This document shows positions 23,186 to 34,425 of a stretch of DNA of 64,000 nucleotides, piece after piece (position 1 is the stretch's first letter; each line of letters opens with the position of its first letter). A model generated the notes under the pieces. That model was not told where the DNA came from. It did no database searches and was given only the letters and a program-made list of their open reading frames with translations. Source of the stretch: Oikopleura dioica (lineage: Eukaryota > Chordata > Appendicularia > Copelata > Oikopleuridae); NCBI GenBank assembly GCA_907165135.1, contig OU015566.1:2234501-2298500 (forward strand). Direction: 5' to 3'. Both the position numbers and the translations under genes were made by a program.

Positions 23186-25128
23186 ATGATACTTCTTCAT
23201 TTACTTTTTCTGAAAACTGGCTTTACATTCGACCTGCGCGAGTATCAAACTAATGATCAAGGTCTAAAGAGGGAGGAAGCAAATTCGTTTCTTCGATATC
23301 GAAGAGCTAATGATGGATATGAAGAGTATTGGAACAGAGGCAATTTTGAGCGAGAATGCGTTGAGGAAGTGTGTGATTCAAATGAATTTCATGAAGTTTA
23401 TGATAACTTTGAGAAGGCAGAACCACTTCTGGTAATTTCTTCATATCTAATTCTTCTTTAATTTATAAATCTCATGGTATAAGATACGATATATAACTTG
23501 TCGTCATTACGCAAAGCAGAAAAATATCACAGAACTGGAATTTTTGAGAATTTGTTTCCAGGGAGATAAAGAAATTAACCTTTGTGATGGGGATAATCCT
23601 GTGTCTGGTGAAGGAATTTCTTCTCAAGGAACATCAGAGGTATTTTCATTAATTTTCATAGAGAATAACACTTAACATAAGACCCAAAAAAGACTGGTAA
23701 GAAAATTTGAGCTTGATAAAGAACTAAAACGCCCGAATTTCATAGTCTGAAACTTTCATTCTTGTTATACCGAAGATGCTCATTGATTCTTATTTGATAT
23801 CTGGTGATGGAAAAACAAAAAGACTCCCTACAATTACCTCTCCAGATACTCAATATCAACAAAATTATGCTGAGAGCGCGTTATATGCTGTTTGGCAAAA
23901 TAGATTTTATATCTTTGGCGTTAAATCAGACAGACAAAAGGTATAAAAAGGGTTCTATTTAAAAAAAAAAGATAACTTTCAATCAATAGATTGCCTATCT
24001 AGAAGACTGTCATTTTACAGAGCTGTCAACAAAATTGCTCTTTAGAAAGAGCTCCGACAGTGCCGCTCTTTCGATTAATAACAATACTGAAGGTTTCTCT
24101 TGTTTTTTTCTTCTCGAGTAAAAATGTTAAGTTCTTCTTTGTTTTGCTTCTTCCTATCACCTAGCAAAAAATTGTGAGATTTTTTAACGGGACATCTTCA
24201 AAATACGCGAAGTCTTCAAACTCAATTCATGGAGGTGGAGGGCTCGGAATGTACAACGGACAACCTGTAACTGTTGGAAGCGGGAATAGAGCATCGTATG
24301 AGGCCAAGCCTACCGAGAAAATAGTTGAAACATTCAACTCAACTGGATGGTCTTTTCTTTCTGATCAGGGATCCGATTTTGTGTAGCAATGCTGACCAAT
24401 CAAATGGTTTTTAAGGGGGAGGTCGACGAAAATCGGGATTATACGGGGAATAACAAAACCACATATCGATTTTAGTCTTAAGCTTCCCAGAAAATCAGAT
24501 TTTTTGATGAAGATCAGACTTGCACACGGCGAAATCAAATTTATGGAAAGTATGGTACGTTTCGGACACGAATATATGATGGATTTTAATAACTAAAGAC
24601 CATCTCAACAGAGCTTTTGAAAAAACATTTAAGTAGACTTCATATTTGTGCCAAAATCGGACCCCTGGTATCGATCATCCAACGCAAGTTATCGTTCATT
24701 TTTCATAATTTCATGTAGAAATATTAGAGGATCATGGTATCATACTTTTGTTTCGATGAATGATGGGAGTCTTCTTTTGCTCGGCGGATCGCAAACAAAA
24801 TCTGCTTGGCGATTACAGAATAATGTTTGGACACAACTTGGGAAAATGAAATATGTAAGTGACGTCAATTTTATTTAAACATAAGAGAGCTTGTTTATTG
24901 ATCAAAATATAATTCTAGGACGTCTTTCAACAATCTAGCCTCCAAATCGATAATTATTTATACCTTTTTCCGAAAAAAGGTTATGACAAAATTCATCGGC
25001 TCACAATTGATGAAGAAAAAATATATGAGAACATAGAAGAAAATTTTGAAATAAAACCTATAGCGAAGGACTACTTCCTTGAAACAAACCCTGTTATTTT
25101 TCATGCCAATAAAAATTTTTGTGTCTAA
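23186..25128 (+). CDS. Gla-domain secreted protein with kelch-like repeats
   Basis: Exons: 23186-23431, 23562-23639, 23776-23940, 23990-24092, 24165 to about 24388, about 24719-24854, 24919-25128. The first exon has a signal-like start (MILLHLLFLKTGFTF) and a propeptide ending RYRR, then a vitamin K-dependent Gla domain (GNFERECVEEVC with flanking Glu). Later exons carry kelch-like segments (ALYAVWQNRFYIFG, GSLLLLGGSQT) separated by LEDCHFTEL-type blocks. Gla domains bind calcium and membranes after carboxylation; fusion to kelch-like repeats is unusual outside tunicates. In the exon at 24165 a run of six T gives a stop, whereas five T would keep the frame; this is either a base-calling error or a real break. 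The junction 24388/24719 lacks a GT donor. It ends 35 bp from the oppositely oriented gene at 25163. Confidence 0.75.
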
Positions 25129-25162
25129 TTCATCTTTAATAATAAACACAAAATATAAATGA

Positions 25163-26503
25163 TCAGCTTCTTTTTTTCTTTATTACAATTTTCATAACAG
25201 GCTCATTCTCGAGCGGCGGAAGAGCTTTCGCCTTTTCGTGATTTATCATCATTTGTCTTGACTTTCGATTAATTTTCTTATTCGTCGAAATCTTCGGAGT
25301 CAGATTTTTAGGAGGACCTTTTCTCGAATCTGGATCTCGAAGAGGAGATGAAGATAGGGTTTGATGAAGTTGATAGAGCCTTTTCGGCGGGCGATTTCTA
25401 AAGAAAAATAGGAAGAGGGATGATTTGGGAACTGAACCTGTGGCTTGATGGAAGTTGGTTTCGGAAAAATTGATGATTTGTTGAACGGGAAGAAAGACGG
25501 GAGTACTGGAAAAGGTCGGTGATTTTCGGGTCGGTAGATGATTCTTTATCTGCGCTCAGAGAAGCTTTTCGGGGTCAAAAGGCTTTTTTTTTTAATTTTT
25601 TCGGCCGAAAATGTCGATTATAGGTAGTTGAAGTTTATGTGTGGTTAGACTTTAAAACTAGTAAAATTAATTCCTCAAATAATTCTTATTGTAAAATTAT
25701 ATAAAGAGCTTTATTTGCATAAGTTTATGATTTCTTCATAAATATGACCCGTCATTATGATAAAAGGATCTTCTTGAAGCCTCGATCTCGAAATCACCAC
25801 CATCGGGCTTGTCGGCACTGCTTCAGGGGTCATCTTTCGTGGGAAAATTTCATCAGGCAAATTTGTTCTAGAATGAAATTCGTGATTTTTTCGAATATTT
25901 CGGGGCTACCTGAAAGGTTTGGAGACAACAACGAGTCTTTTTCTTTGCCTCGCTGAATCTGGCTTTTTCGGCGCCTTTTTCTAGAAAACGAATACTTTGA
26001 TGAGCTTGACTTCTTTTTACCCGCAAGCGGACGCGAAATTTTGTCTTTGTCGGATCTTTCTCTTTGTCCAGAAAGCTGGTTGATTTTGACACTGGATTTC
26101 CTGGTCGCTCGAGGCTTCGTTCTCTTACTAATCGAACATTTTGCTGCTCGATTTTTTCATCAAGCTCGGGAGATAAGTTTTCAGTACTCCAAAATTGCCT
26201 CGGCGGTTCTTGCTTTACTTTCAAATCGATATTCTTGGGAAAAACAGTTGAAGAACGAGGGCTTCTTTGAAGGAACTTACATATTTTTGAAACAATTCGC
26301 TTTTTCTACGGTTCATCATTCGGTTTACTTTTTCGGCTCAACAAGTGGCCCGAAAAGACCGATTTCTTTAATTTCTTGAGCCTTGCCTAAGTCACTGATG
26401 TTCGCATAGTTGTTGATCAGGTCTCTTTCGAATGAGTTTAAATAGAGTTCTTTTTGAACTCATCATTTTTGGTCATTTTCCTTGTTGTTCGCTGCGAATG
26501 CAT
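25163..26503 (-). CDS. unknown basic, Ser/Lys/Arg-rich protein (probably nuclear)
   Basis: Eight exons close in phase to 309 residues: 26503-26460, 26424-26329, 26305-26281, 26233-26021, 25980-25910, 25867-25749, 25564-25438, 25397-25163. All introns are GT-AG, from 23 to 184 nt. No domain is recognised. The N-terminal part is mixed helix-like (DLINNYANISDLGKAQEI). The middle and C-terminus are basic with clusters such as KKAPKKPDSARQRKR and KKINRKSRQMM, typical of nuclear or nucleolar proteins (inference). The smooth phase closure over eight exons is the main support. Its 3' end abuts that of the Gla gene, so the two transcripts probably overlap. Confidence 0.65.
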
Positions 26504-27474
26504 CGTATCACTTCCTCTAAAAAGCAAAATATCAAATGAAAAGAAATAATTTGTACACAAATTGAAAGTTTCTTGTTTCCGAAGCTGAGTGTTTGCCTAC
26601 CTTTCAGCATTATTTTGACAGCGGCCTGTATCCTCTGCTCCGCGAGACCGCCGCTCTGGCTCTTTCAAGTACTCCTCCTTGTCGCCCCAATTTCGCCGAA
26701 GTCGCCTCAATTTTTTTTTTGAGTTTTTTTTTAATCTTTATATTTTTTTAATATTATCAAATTATTTCAATAATCGCAAAAGTTAAAAATTCTTTATAAA
26801 AATCGAAAAAAAGCATTTTCTGGTGTTAACATTTTTTCCTGTATTTTTGTAGAGCTGAGATAGCTGAAATATAATACTGAAACCTTTACCTCCTCGAAGC
26901 AGGTCCAGATTCCGAAAAATTCTTTTTCCTGACTGATCGATTTGCATTTTCAACAAATTCTCTCCAAATTTCAAAGCTCATAATTTTCTCCCTCGACTAA
27001 AATTTCTCGCGAAGCTCTAACTCTTTCCCCGGCGGATTCTCAAGCATCCGTTTTATTGCCGATAACCCGGGCGCAGAATAAATTTCAAACTCGAGCTACT
27101 GTATCACGAAAATAGAGCGACTGTAGCTATTCTTTCGCCGTGGGAAAAAGCAGTGAAAGTCAGTTCCTCAGTTGAGGGGATCCATGATTGTGTAGGTGCT
27201 TTGTCTGCATCGCTGAATGAAAGAAATTTTGTTGTTTGAAAAAATCTCTTGAAAAAATTGAGAAACCTGGCTTCGAAAACTGGGAGTCTGAATAAACTGC
27301 TTCGGCGCATTTTGAACTTCTCTATTTTTTGCAAAAAATCCATGCGCTGCTGAAAATGCAAAAAAATGAGCGGGAGAACGGGCTCTTTGAAATTGAATAT
27401 CTGACAAAGAAAGCGACCATGTTCTGCAAGTGTTTTTTCATAAGAAGAGTTTTCTTGGGATTTTGGTGATTTAA
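26504..27474. other. intergenic
   Basis: No gene seen. Contains a GC-rich patch at about 26630-26710 followed by AT-rich sequence; it is the likely promoter region of the minus-strand gene starting at 26503. Confidence 0.45.
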
Positions 27475-29802
27475 TTAATGAAGTTTTAGGTCTTTTAAAT
27501 CGGCAGGTTTGATTGTTTGGCGTCGCATTTCGCTTTCGTAGAAGATGCAAGCTGAAAACATCGATAAAATTATTCGGTAAGATAAAATAAAAGATGTCAA
27601 ACGCGATTGAAAAATTGATTTCTAGGTTTGATTCGGTAATCAGCCAGAAAATTTTTATATTTTCCGGAACGCTTTAGCCATATAACGGAACAACTCATCT
27701 TATTTTCTAAGAACAACTAAAATGAGAAAACTATAAATATCGAAGATCTAAAGTCGCGAATATGGAAGATTCTGACAAATAATTCTAATAATTATTTTTT
27801 AAAAACCTACTTTTGTCAATTTTCAAGTTCGATTCGTAAATCTCGAAGTTGAAGGTAAACTTTTCATCCGATCCGAAAAATCCTTCAAAAAGCCGATCAT
27901 CAACGTCAGGAGGAGGTTTCAGCTCACGGATGGCAGTGAACGTCTCGCCAGCTTTCGCATAAAAACTCCCATCGTCTGTGCAGAACGGTGATCTCAGCGT
28001 AAAAAGCGGTCGATCTTGAAATGAAGAATAAATTTTGGAAAATTAAAAGAGGTTACTTTCGTCGAAGAACTTGACGGACACTTGTTTTGTCGGCTTCATC
28101 GGGAGGACTTTTAGCCATTGAGATTTATTGATATGCCATTGGATGTCAGATTTGTAGGGAGATTTGCAGTCGACTGGAGTAAATTTTATTCTTCTCGATT
28201 CACGCCATCTGTTTGTGGCTTTTTGTCGTGATTTAGATCAAAGACCAGAATTGTCTTTAAAACCAACAGATTCTGTATTTTCAAAAAAAAATAAAATACT
28301 GATAAAACAAAATTTTTCTTGTAAAAATTGGCTTCCAATCGAAGAGCCATTCCTATAATTTCCATCCGACTTATCTTCAATAAACCTCAAAAACACCAAG
28401 TCAATCTGCTCCTCATCTCCATCTTCCTCATTCTCCAGCACTTCTACCATACATCGATGAGTTTCAAAAAGCACCTTGAAGATCGACTTTTGAACCGAAT
28501 CTTTTTGCTTCATCTTTCCGAGAAAAATTCGATTCGACCAAACGCCCAGGCGGTACTTTTTATTCCTGATCAAAATGTCGCCAACTGCATGGACTCGCGG
28601 GAAGCGAGAGAAGTCGATTTGGCCGGAAGTTGATTGGAAGGGATGGCGGACGGTGGGGAGCTCCATTGTTCCCCAAGCTTCACTGGAGCAGACGTAGTCG
28701 CGCATGTCGGCATATGGCTTCTCGATTCTAGAGAAAGGGGATGAGATTTTACCGAGGGATCTATATTTAGGCTTACCGGACTAAATTTCGGGCGATTTTT
28801 CTAGCTTAGTAGGGGGGTCATATGACACATATTTAGAAAGCCCAGAAGCTGAGCTTTCATTTGAGCGTAAAATCAGGGGGTCTGGGTCATGCCCGCAAGG
28901 CAATTCATGGGACTTGAAGTCCCAAAATGGGCACTAGAATCCTTCAACCGATTTTTTGGAGGCCCGTCCGGCCTCCAAACCAATCAAGAGTCATATATTC
29001 AGAAAGCTCAGGCTTTGAGCTTTCAGATGAGGTCTAGAAATCTTAGTGCCAAGTGGTTTGTGTCCACCTGGAGGCGCTAGAAGTTGGCGGTTAATATCCG
29101 GAAATGCCGGAAAACTCGGTTTTTGAGTTCTAAACTCTACAATTATATGTATAAAACATATATAAACAATAATTAATGCATTAAAAAGTTGAACGGAGGT
29201 CAAACCGGGTGGTCAACCGGGTGGTTCATCGTGGGCCATATTTCCATGTTTTATTTCCTGTGTCATATGACCACCCAACTAAGCTAGAAATATGGGTCGA
29301 AATTTAGTCCGGTAAGCCTATCTATATTGGTACCTGTATTTGACGGTCCATTGATATTCGTCAAACATTCTTTTACACAAACCAGCATTTTCGAACTCAT
29401 GTTTGACCGCTTCTTTCTTGATTTTCTCCAAAATATTCATCAAGTTGAAAATTCTTGTGTATGGAAGATCAGAAATATTCATCAAATCCAATCCAAAGCT
29501 CTTCTGCGGTCCATTCTTTTCGAGAAATTTCGCGAATTCTTGAAAGAGTCGGGAGAAATGAGGTGATTCTTGAACTGGATCGAAGGCTTTTTCGTGAATG
29601 GTTTTTTCGAGGAGGTCAAAGAATTCCGGATCGTCAAGGTAAGTCGATCGGATGAGTTGAGGGATCTTAATTGGGTCGAGAAGATGTTCGAGATGATCTT
29701 CCTCAGAAGTGGAGTCGGTGGAGGAACGAGGAGTTGGGCTGTAGGGTTTGCCGTCTGTGACGCCGACTTTTGCAAGAAAACAGATGTGGATTCGGTAGAG
29801 CT
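27475..29802 (-). CDS. possible telomere-binding (POT1-like) OB-fold protein
   Basis: Five exons in phase: 29802-29334, 28727-28353, 28208-28057, 28014-27811, 27551-27475; about 425 residues. The first coding exon with the ATG was not located; exon 29802 begins in mid-codon after a good acceptor. The second exon reads FPRVHAVGDILIRNKKYRLG followed by VWSNRIFLGK, and later FKVLFE. This resembles the VGDI...hR strand pattern and closing LFE of Telo_bind OB folds, the domain by which POT1 binds single-stranded telomeric DNA. The resemblance is short and my recognition is tentative. The first intron houses a 553-bp transposon (28768-29320). The intron 28352-28209 closes only as GA-AG. It is divergent to the gene at 30017. 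Confidence 0.55.
28768..29320. mobile_element. hAT-like non-autonomous element in an intron, 8-bp target duplication
   Basis: Terminal inverted repeats of about 60 bp start TAGGCTTACCGGACTAAATT at both ends. TCTATATT occurs directly outside each end (28760-28767 and 29321-29328), an exact 8-bp duplication. Length is 553 bp with no transposase. The first bases TAGG match those of the 16716-18017 element, suggesting one superfamily. Removal leaves a normal-size intron between exons 29334 and 28727. Confidence 0.85.
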
Positions 29803-30016
29803 CTGAAATGATAGTTTATGATTAAAATTGCCGTTCAATGAAAATTCACTGTAATTGAAAAGAAGAAAGGCCTTCTGAATATTTGCGAATCATTTGTCTG
29901 ATCCTTTCATGTGTGTCGTTCCGATGGGAGTAATCGCAAACAAAAGATAAAAGATTAATGAAATTCGTTTTGACTTTTGCTCTCAATATTCGAGTTTTTC
30001 AAAAAAAATTAACTAA

Positions 30017-31900
30017 ATGGAAGAGAAAAATACGCAGATTATAAAAATTTGTAAATCTAAGAAAACCTTGGACGATACTCTTGATTCAGCATCCACATTG
30101 TCTGAGAGCCCACTTGGAGAGTACAAGGATGAAGATTTCCCAGAGCTGAAAGAAGTTCCGCAATACTCGAAAGATTCTGAAAAAAATAAGCGGAACGTAC
30201 TGTATTGTGCTGCCCTGTGCCACCCGCTCCGATCCAATCAAGCTCTCATACCAGGGGTCTGGATTCGCTTTGCGAATTCGCTCATGAGCGAAGCGAAGCA
30301 GAGCGAAGCGAAGTCGCTTCGCTCACTGTGTGGCATTTATTCACATTGCCGTTTGCCCAAGATTTCGGTTCCCCCAAGTTGGGTAAACGGTGATTTGGGG
30401 AAACTGCATTTGGGCAAATGGAGATCACTCGAGCCACACATCCTCTTCAGCTGAGTTAGATCAGAAAATTCACGATTTCGCTCTTTCCAGAGAGGGAGTC
30501 CGAATGCCCGAAAACAAATAAAATTGAAAGCGAACTTAAAATGGACACTTTTTCGAAGGTCAAATATTATCGGAAAATTTTCGCTTTTTAGAAAAATTTT
30601 TCGCTTCGCTTCGCTTTCGCTTTCGAAAATTTGATTCGCTTCGCTTCGCTTTCGCTTTAAATTTTTGAAAAATTTTCGCTTTCGCTTTTCATTTTCGGCC
30701 AAAATCCAGACCCCTGCTCATACGACGAATCAGTTATGAACGAGAGCGAGAATTGTGCCCCGGCAACTAATGAGTTCTCTATCAGAAAAGGCATACGTTA
30801 GGGGCCCTAACTTAGGGCTTCAGGCCCGTTTAAAAGTGCTGATTTAATGGAAATAGAAAATTTAATGAAAATTAATTTTTGACATCTTCAATTTTCTAAA
30901 TTCCCTTTTTATCGTCACTGTTTGCTAACACATACAGTAAAACTCAAAATTTGGCGGGTTTTGGTCGTCATTGACTGATTTTTGAATCTGATAAAGACTC
31001 AAAAATTGGCCGTTTTTTAAAAATAACGAAATAATTAGGTGACTTACAGAACTGGAATCGCTATCCTTTTAAGATCGAATATTTTCGGACGAGGCGAAAC
31101 GGGTGATGCTAGGCGGCACAATTAAGTGATTCCAAGATAAGCCGATTAAAGACTCAGCTCAAGTGGAAAAAATCGAAAATGGAATAGGCACCCTGAACAA
31201 CAACCTCCAGAAATTTCTCAAAATACAGAATAACGTCGCCCTCACGTCAGCTGAGCTTCAAGCTTTGGCAGATAAAACAATGCTCCAGAAATTGGATGGA
31301 ATTGACATGAGAGCGGCAAACACAGAATCAGATGCTTTTCTTTTCTTGAAAGCAATAGCTTCAGGACAAAGATACGCAAATATAAAAATTGATTATGGCG
31401 AGAAGGATACATGGGCATATGGTTATAAACAATCTTACAATGTCTTTGATCACCCTGTCTCATTCGATGGTTGGAGTGTCCAATTTACATGCAAAGTTAA
31501 AGAAAGGAAAGTGTTTATAATTTTGAGATTTGAATGTTGTTTCTTATTTTCTGATGTTTGTCCATGATCTTTGAATTCAAAGCACTTTATGAGGGTGTTA
31601 AATCCTGATATACCTACATGGAAGAGAATCCTCTTCGATGATTATAAGAAAATTGAATTCTCATTTTGCTATCAAATAGAATTCCAGTCTCCCGAAAATC
31701 GTGATTTCAAATTCTCTGCGCAATCGTCCGAACCTATTTCTCCCTATCCAAATCGAAAAACCGTATCGCTAAAACTAGCTCAAGATAGAAAAATCGACAC
31801 TAAAGAATCAGTTGTCGTTCATCATGGGTTTGCTGAAACAGAGCTTAAGACTCAAGTGCTTAAAGACTTACATGCCGTGCTTGAAGGAAGAGTTCAATAA
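30017..31900 (+). CDS. unknown protein; second exon split by a transposon
   Basis: Exon 1 (30017-30196) begins with an ATG and is acidic and Ser-rich (LDDTLDSASTLSESPLGEY). A 46-nt GT-AG intron leads to exon 2 at 30243. After nine bases exon 2 is interrupted by the 30252-30716 element, then continues from 30724 to 30790 in the same frame. A GC-AG intron then joins in phase to an exon near 31152-31509 (ENGIGTLNNNLQKFLKIQNN...), and a GT-AG intron to 31579-31900 (ends TAA overlapping an AATAAA-like signal). No domain is recognised. With the element in place exon 2 reaches a stop within about 14 codons, so this allele may be null, unless the element is spliced out. Exact acceptor of the third exon is uncertain. 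Confidence 0.5.
30252..30716. mobile_element. foldback element with CAGGGGTCTGGATT ends and GCGAA-repeat arms, inserted in an exon
   Basis: CAGGGGTCTGGATT at 30252 faces AATCCAGACCCCTG ending at 30716. CTCATAC lies directly outside both ends (30245-30251, 30717-30723), an exact 7-bp duplication. The left arm carries GAGCGAAGCGAAGC-type repeats and the right arm the complementary CTTCGCTTTCG repeats, so the element folds on itself. CAGGGG tips are common in hAT elements. Insertion falls in exon 2 of the gene starting at 30017. Confidence 0.8.
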
Positions 31901-31939
31901 AATAAATTTAAAAGCACATGTTCTTGTCAAAAACAAATA

Positions 31940-32100
31940 CAGTGGTGTGAGGAGTTTCCGCACCCTTTGTGAGTGCTGCGTTGCCGCACTCCAAGCCCGC
32001 TCTTTTTCTACTTATTTCTTCTAGAAGAAGCAAAAGTGAGTGTTGCGTTTCCGCACCCTTTACCCGCTCTTTAGGGGTGCGCAAACTCCTCACACCATTA
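31940..32100. mobile_element. 161-bp MITE with TA target duplication
   Basis: CAGTGGTGTGAGGAGTTTCC at 31940 faces the complement of TAATGGTGTGAGGAGTTTGC ending at 32100, with TA outside both ends. The interior repeats GTGAGTG(C/T)TGCGTTTCCGCA and CCCGCTCTTT. CAGT ends and TA suggest a Tc1/mariner-derived MITE. It sits between two convergent genes. Confidence 0.7.
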
Positions 32101-32317
32101 TACGTTATTTTGTCAAAGTCAAGTTTTTCAACACGCTCCATAGGCAAGGCTTGTGTATTTTGAACTTTGTTGAAGATGCCCGTGGAAAGAGGCAAACAAT
32201 TACATGGACTGTTTCTCAATCCTCGGACCAATAAACGTAATTATTCTTGGAGCAATCACAATAAAAGCACTGTTATAAAACATTGATCTTAATTAAATTC
32301 GAATCTTACAAAGACAT

Positions 32318-34007
32318 TTATAGTATGATATCACAAATTATTGTGTCAGAAAGAAACAAACCTGGTAAAATCTGACGATGAATCCTCGGTAAGCTCTCAA
32401 TAATAGCACTGAATTCCGGGTTGTTTCCATATTGATGATAGAAACTATCGAGCAATCTGAGCGATTCTGATGTTCTCTCAATCGTTTCGAGAAATTCAGC
32501 GATTGCGAAGTGGTAGTCTTTTCGCTTGAGAAAGTCTTCTTTTGAGTAGAAAGAGTTGAGTCGTTGCTTGAGGATTTCTTTTCTCGTTTGTTCAGGAATC
32601 AGGTCAGGAGTCTGCTCGCGAGATTCGATGATGTCAAGGACGGGGGAGGTTTTTGGCGGAGTTGGAGCGATTCTTTTCGGTCTTTTTTGTGATGAATTTC
32701 TGGAAAAAAGGAGTCCATTTTGAAAAAATATTTTTTCCGCAAAATCATCCCTTTTCCTGATTGGCGGTCTTCGTTTATGTTTTCGATCATTTTTCTCCAT
32801 CAGCTGTTCGCTCAAATCCATCAGAACCACTTCTGGTCCATTATTGCAACTTCTCATAATTCTCTCGTACGTTTCATCAGACATTCGTCTCTCTAGAATT
32901 CTTCTCAAAATCGATTTTTCGCATGAATAATTCATCGCTCAGGTGAGAAGAGCCATTGTTGGCTCTTATTCAAGGGCAAGTTTTGTTACCTTTTCTGGGG
33001 GTCGAGGGAGAGTCTTGGGCTTCTTGAGGAATTTCTTGATAGGTTTCTGGCTGAAAAATTTCATCCTCAAAGATTTCCGGTGATGATTTTGGCGGAGGGT
33101 GGGGCTGAAACGAGGCAAATTCGGAACTTGTTGCTTCGAGAGACGAGCTTTCTGAAGATTCTAGAGCGCATTCGGTTTGAATCGACTCGATTGATTTGAG
33201 CGTCCCGTAGTCTTCGTGGATCGCAAGTTTTTGGAGCTGAGGAATGACTGGAGGTTGTTGTGGTGGAGTTATTCTTCGAGGAAGTGGTTGAGGGATGGAG
33301 TTTTCGTGTAATTGTGGTGTGATATTTCTTGGTTTTGAAGGAGGGATGAAATTTGGTCGAGGAGGTTTTGTTGGTTTTTTTCCAGGTCGAGGGGAGTTTG
33401 CTGGAGAAAATGATCTTTGCTCGTTCACGTCCTTAATTTTATCCGCTAAATACCTTATTATGGCCTTACCTTTACCCTTACCCTAACCGTTAGTGTTTTT
33501 AAACTTGAAGTCTTACGTTCACCCTAACCCTACCTCTTAATCTTGAAATATATTTCGAATTTTCTATCATTTGTATTCAATTAATTACCTCGAATTTTGC
33601 GAGCATATTTCTGACCCCAGTAAATCCTTCATCTTTTTCCCTCATGTTTTCCTTCCTATTCTTTTTTCTTTGCAGAGTGTCTCTATGGCGCGCAATAAGC
33701 CCCTCAAAATCACTTCTGATTTCTTTTGTTCCAATCTTTAAACAAATTTCTCTTTGCCGATCATAAAAAGAAAGCAAAGCTCTTACACATAAAATCCGAT
33801 GTTTACTATTGTTCTTTGAATTATGTTTCCAGCGTGAATTCGGGTGATTGAGAGGCCCTGGAGGCCGAGTCACTAAATCAATTTGACAAAGAAATGAGAA
33901 AATAAAAAGATGACTCTAACTCTGATACGCAAATAAAGAAACTGGCATGAGCCAAAATTCTTTTGATCACAAAACTCACCAAGATTTGTACTTAGTTTTT
34001 CATTCAT
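32318..34007 (-). CDS. unknown proline-rich protein with coiled N- and C-termini
   Basis: Four exons close in phase to 457 residues: 34007-33980, 33872-33589, 33431-32990, 32937-32318. The start ATG opens a short first exon (MNEKLSTNL) joined by a consensus GTGAGT donor. The N-terminal 100 residues are basic and helical. Residues about 105-250 are Pro- and Ser-rich with SH3-ligand-like stretches (GKKPTKPPRPNFIPPSKPRN) and acidic patches. The C-terminal 200 are helical, charged and rich in Glu, Arg and Leu. No enzyme motif is recognised. The third intron is 52 nt and contains a small hairpin (AGAGCCAACAATGGCTCTT). An adaptor or scaffold role is inference. It is divergent to the lectin gene at 34426. 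Confidence 0.75.
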
Positions 34008-34372
34008 ATGGATAATTTCTCTTTAAGTTTTCGCTGAGTGGGCGTTTAGAGGAAATTTGATTGACCGGATGCAGAGTGATTCAGAAAACCTTAGCCATAA
34101 CATGATAAAAATCGCTCTGTACAATTTTCATCCCTTAAAATTTCCCCAAAAAAAATTCAAAAGACGAAAAGTAAAAATAGACAGGTTATGAAAAAGCTTT
34201 AAGAAAGCGTTTTCTCTCGTGGGATTCTTAACTCAAGCTAACCACATGGCATGAAGCTAACAATTTACATGTCAGCATGACAAGCATCGATCAAATTATT
34301 TGATCGCGATGTCCTTTGAAATTTAAGTACGGCGACGAGTGCTTGCTCTCTTACTCCATCTATCAAAAACGA

Positions 34373-34380
34373 TATATAAG
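34373..34380 (+). promoter_or_regulatory. TATA-like box of the lectin gene
   Basis: TATATAAG lies 46 bp upstream of the lectin ATG, at a plausible distance for a start site near 34400. The spacing rather than the motif alone supports it. Confidence 0.45.
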
Positions 34381-34425
34381 GAGTGCTGATGATTGTGGAA
34401 CTTATACTATTTCTAGTTGAAAAAA

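Noticed and set aside
25980-26180. Alternative Ser/Arg-rich frame in the gene at 25163-26503
   Set aside because: Attractive residues but requires an extra intron and ends in a phase conflict; the chosen model closes over all exons.
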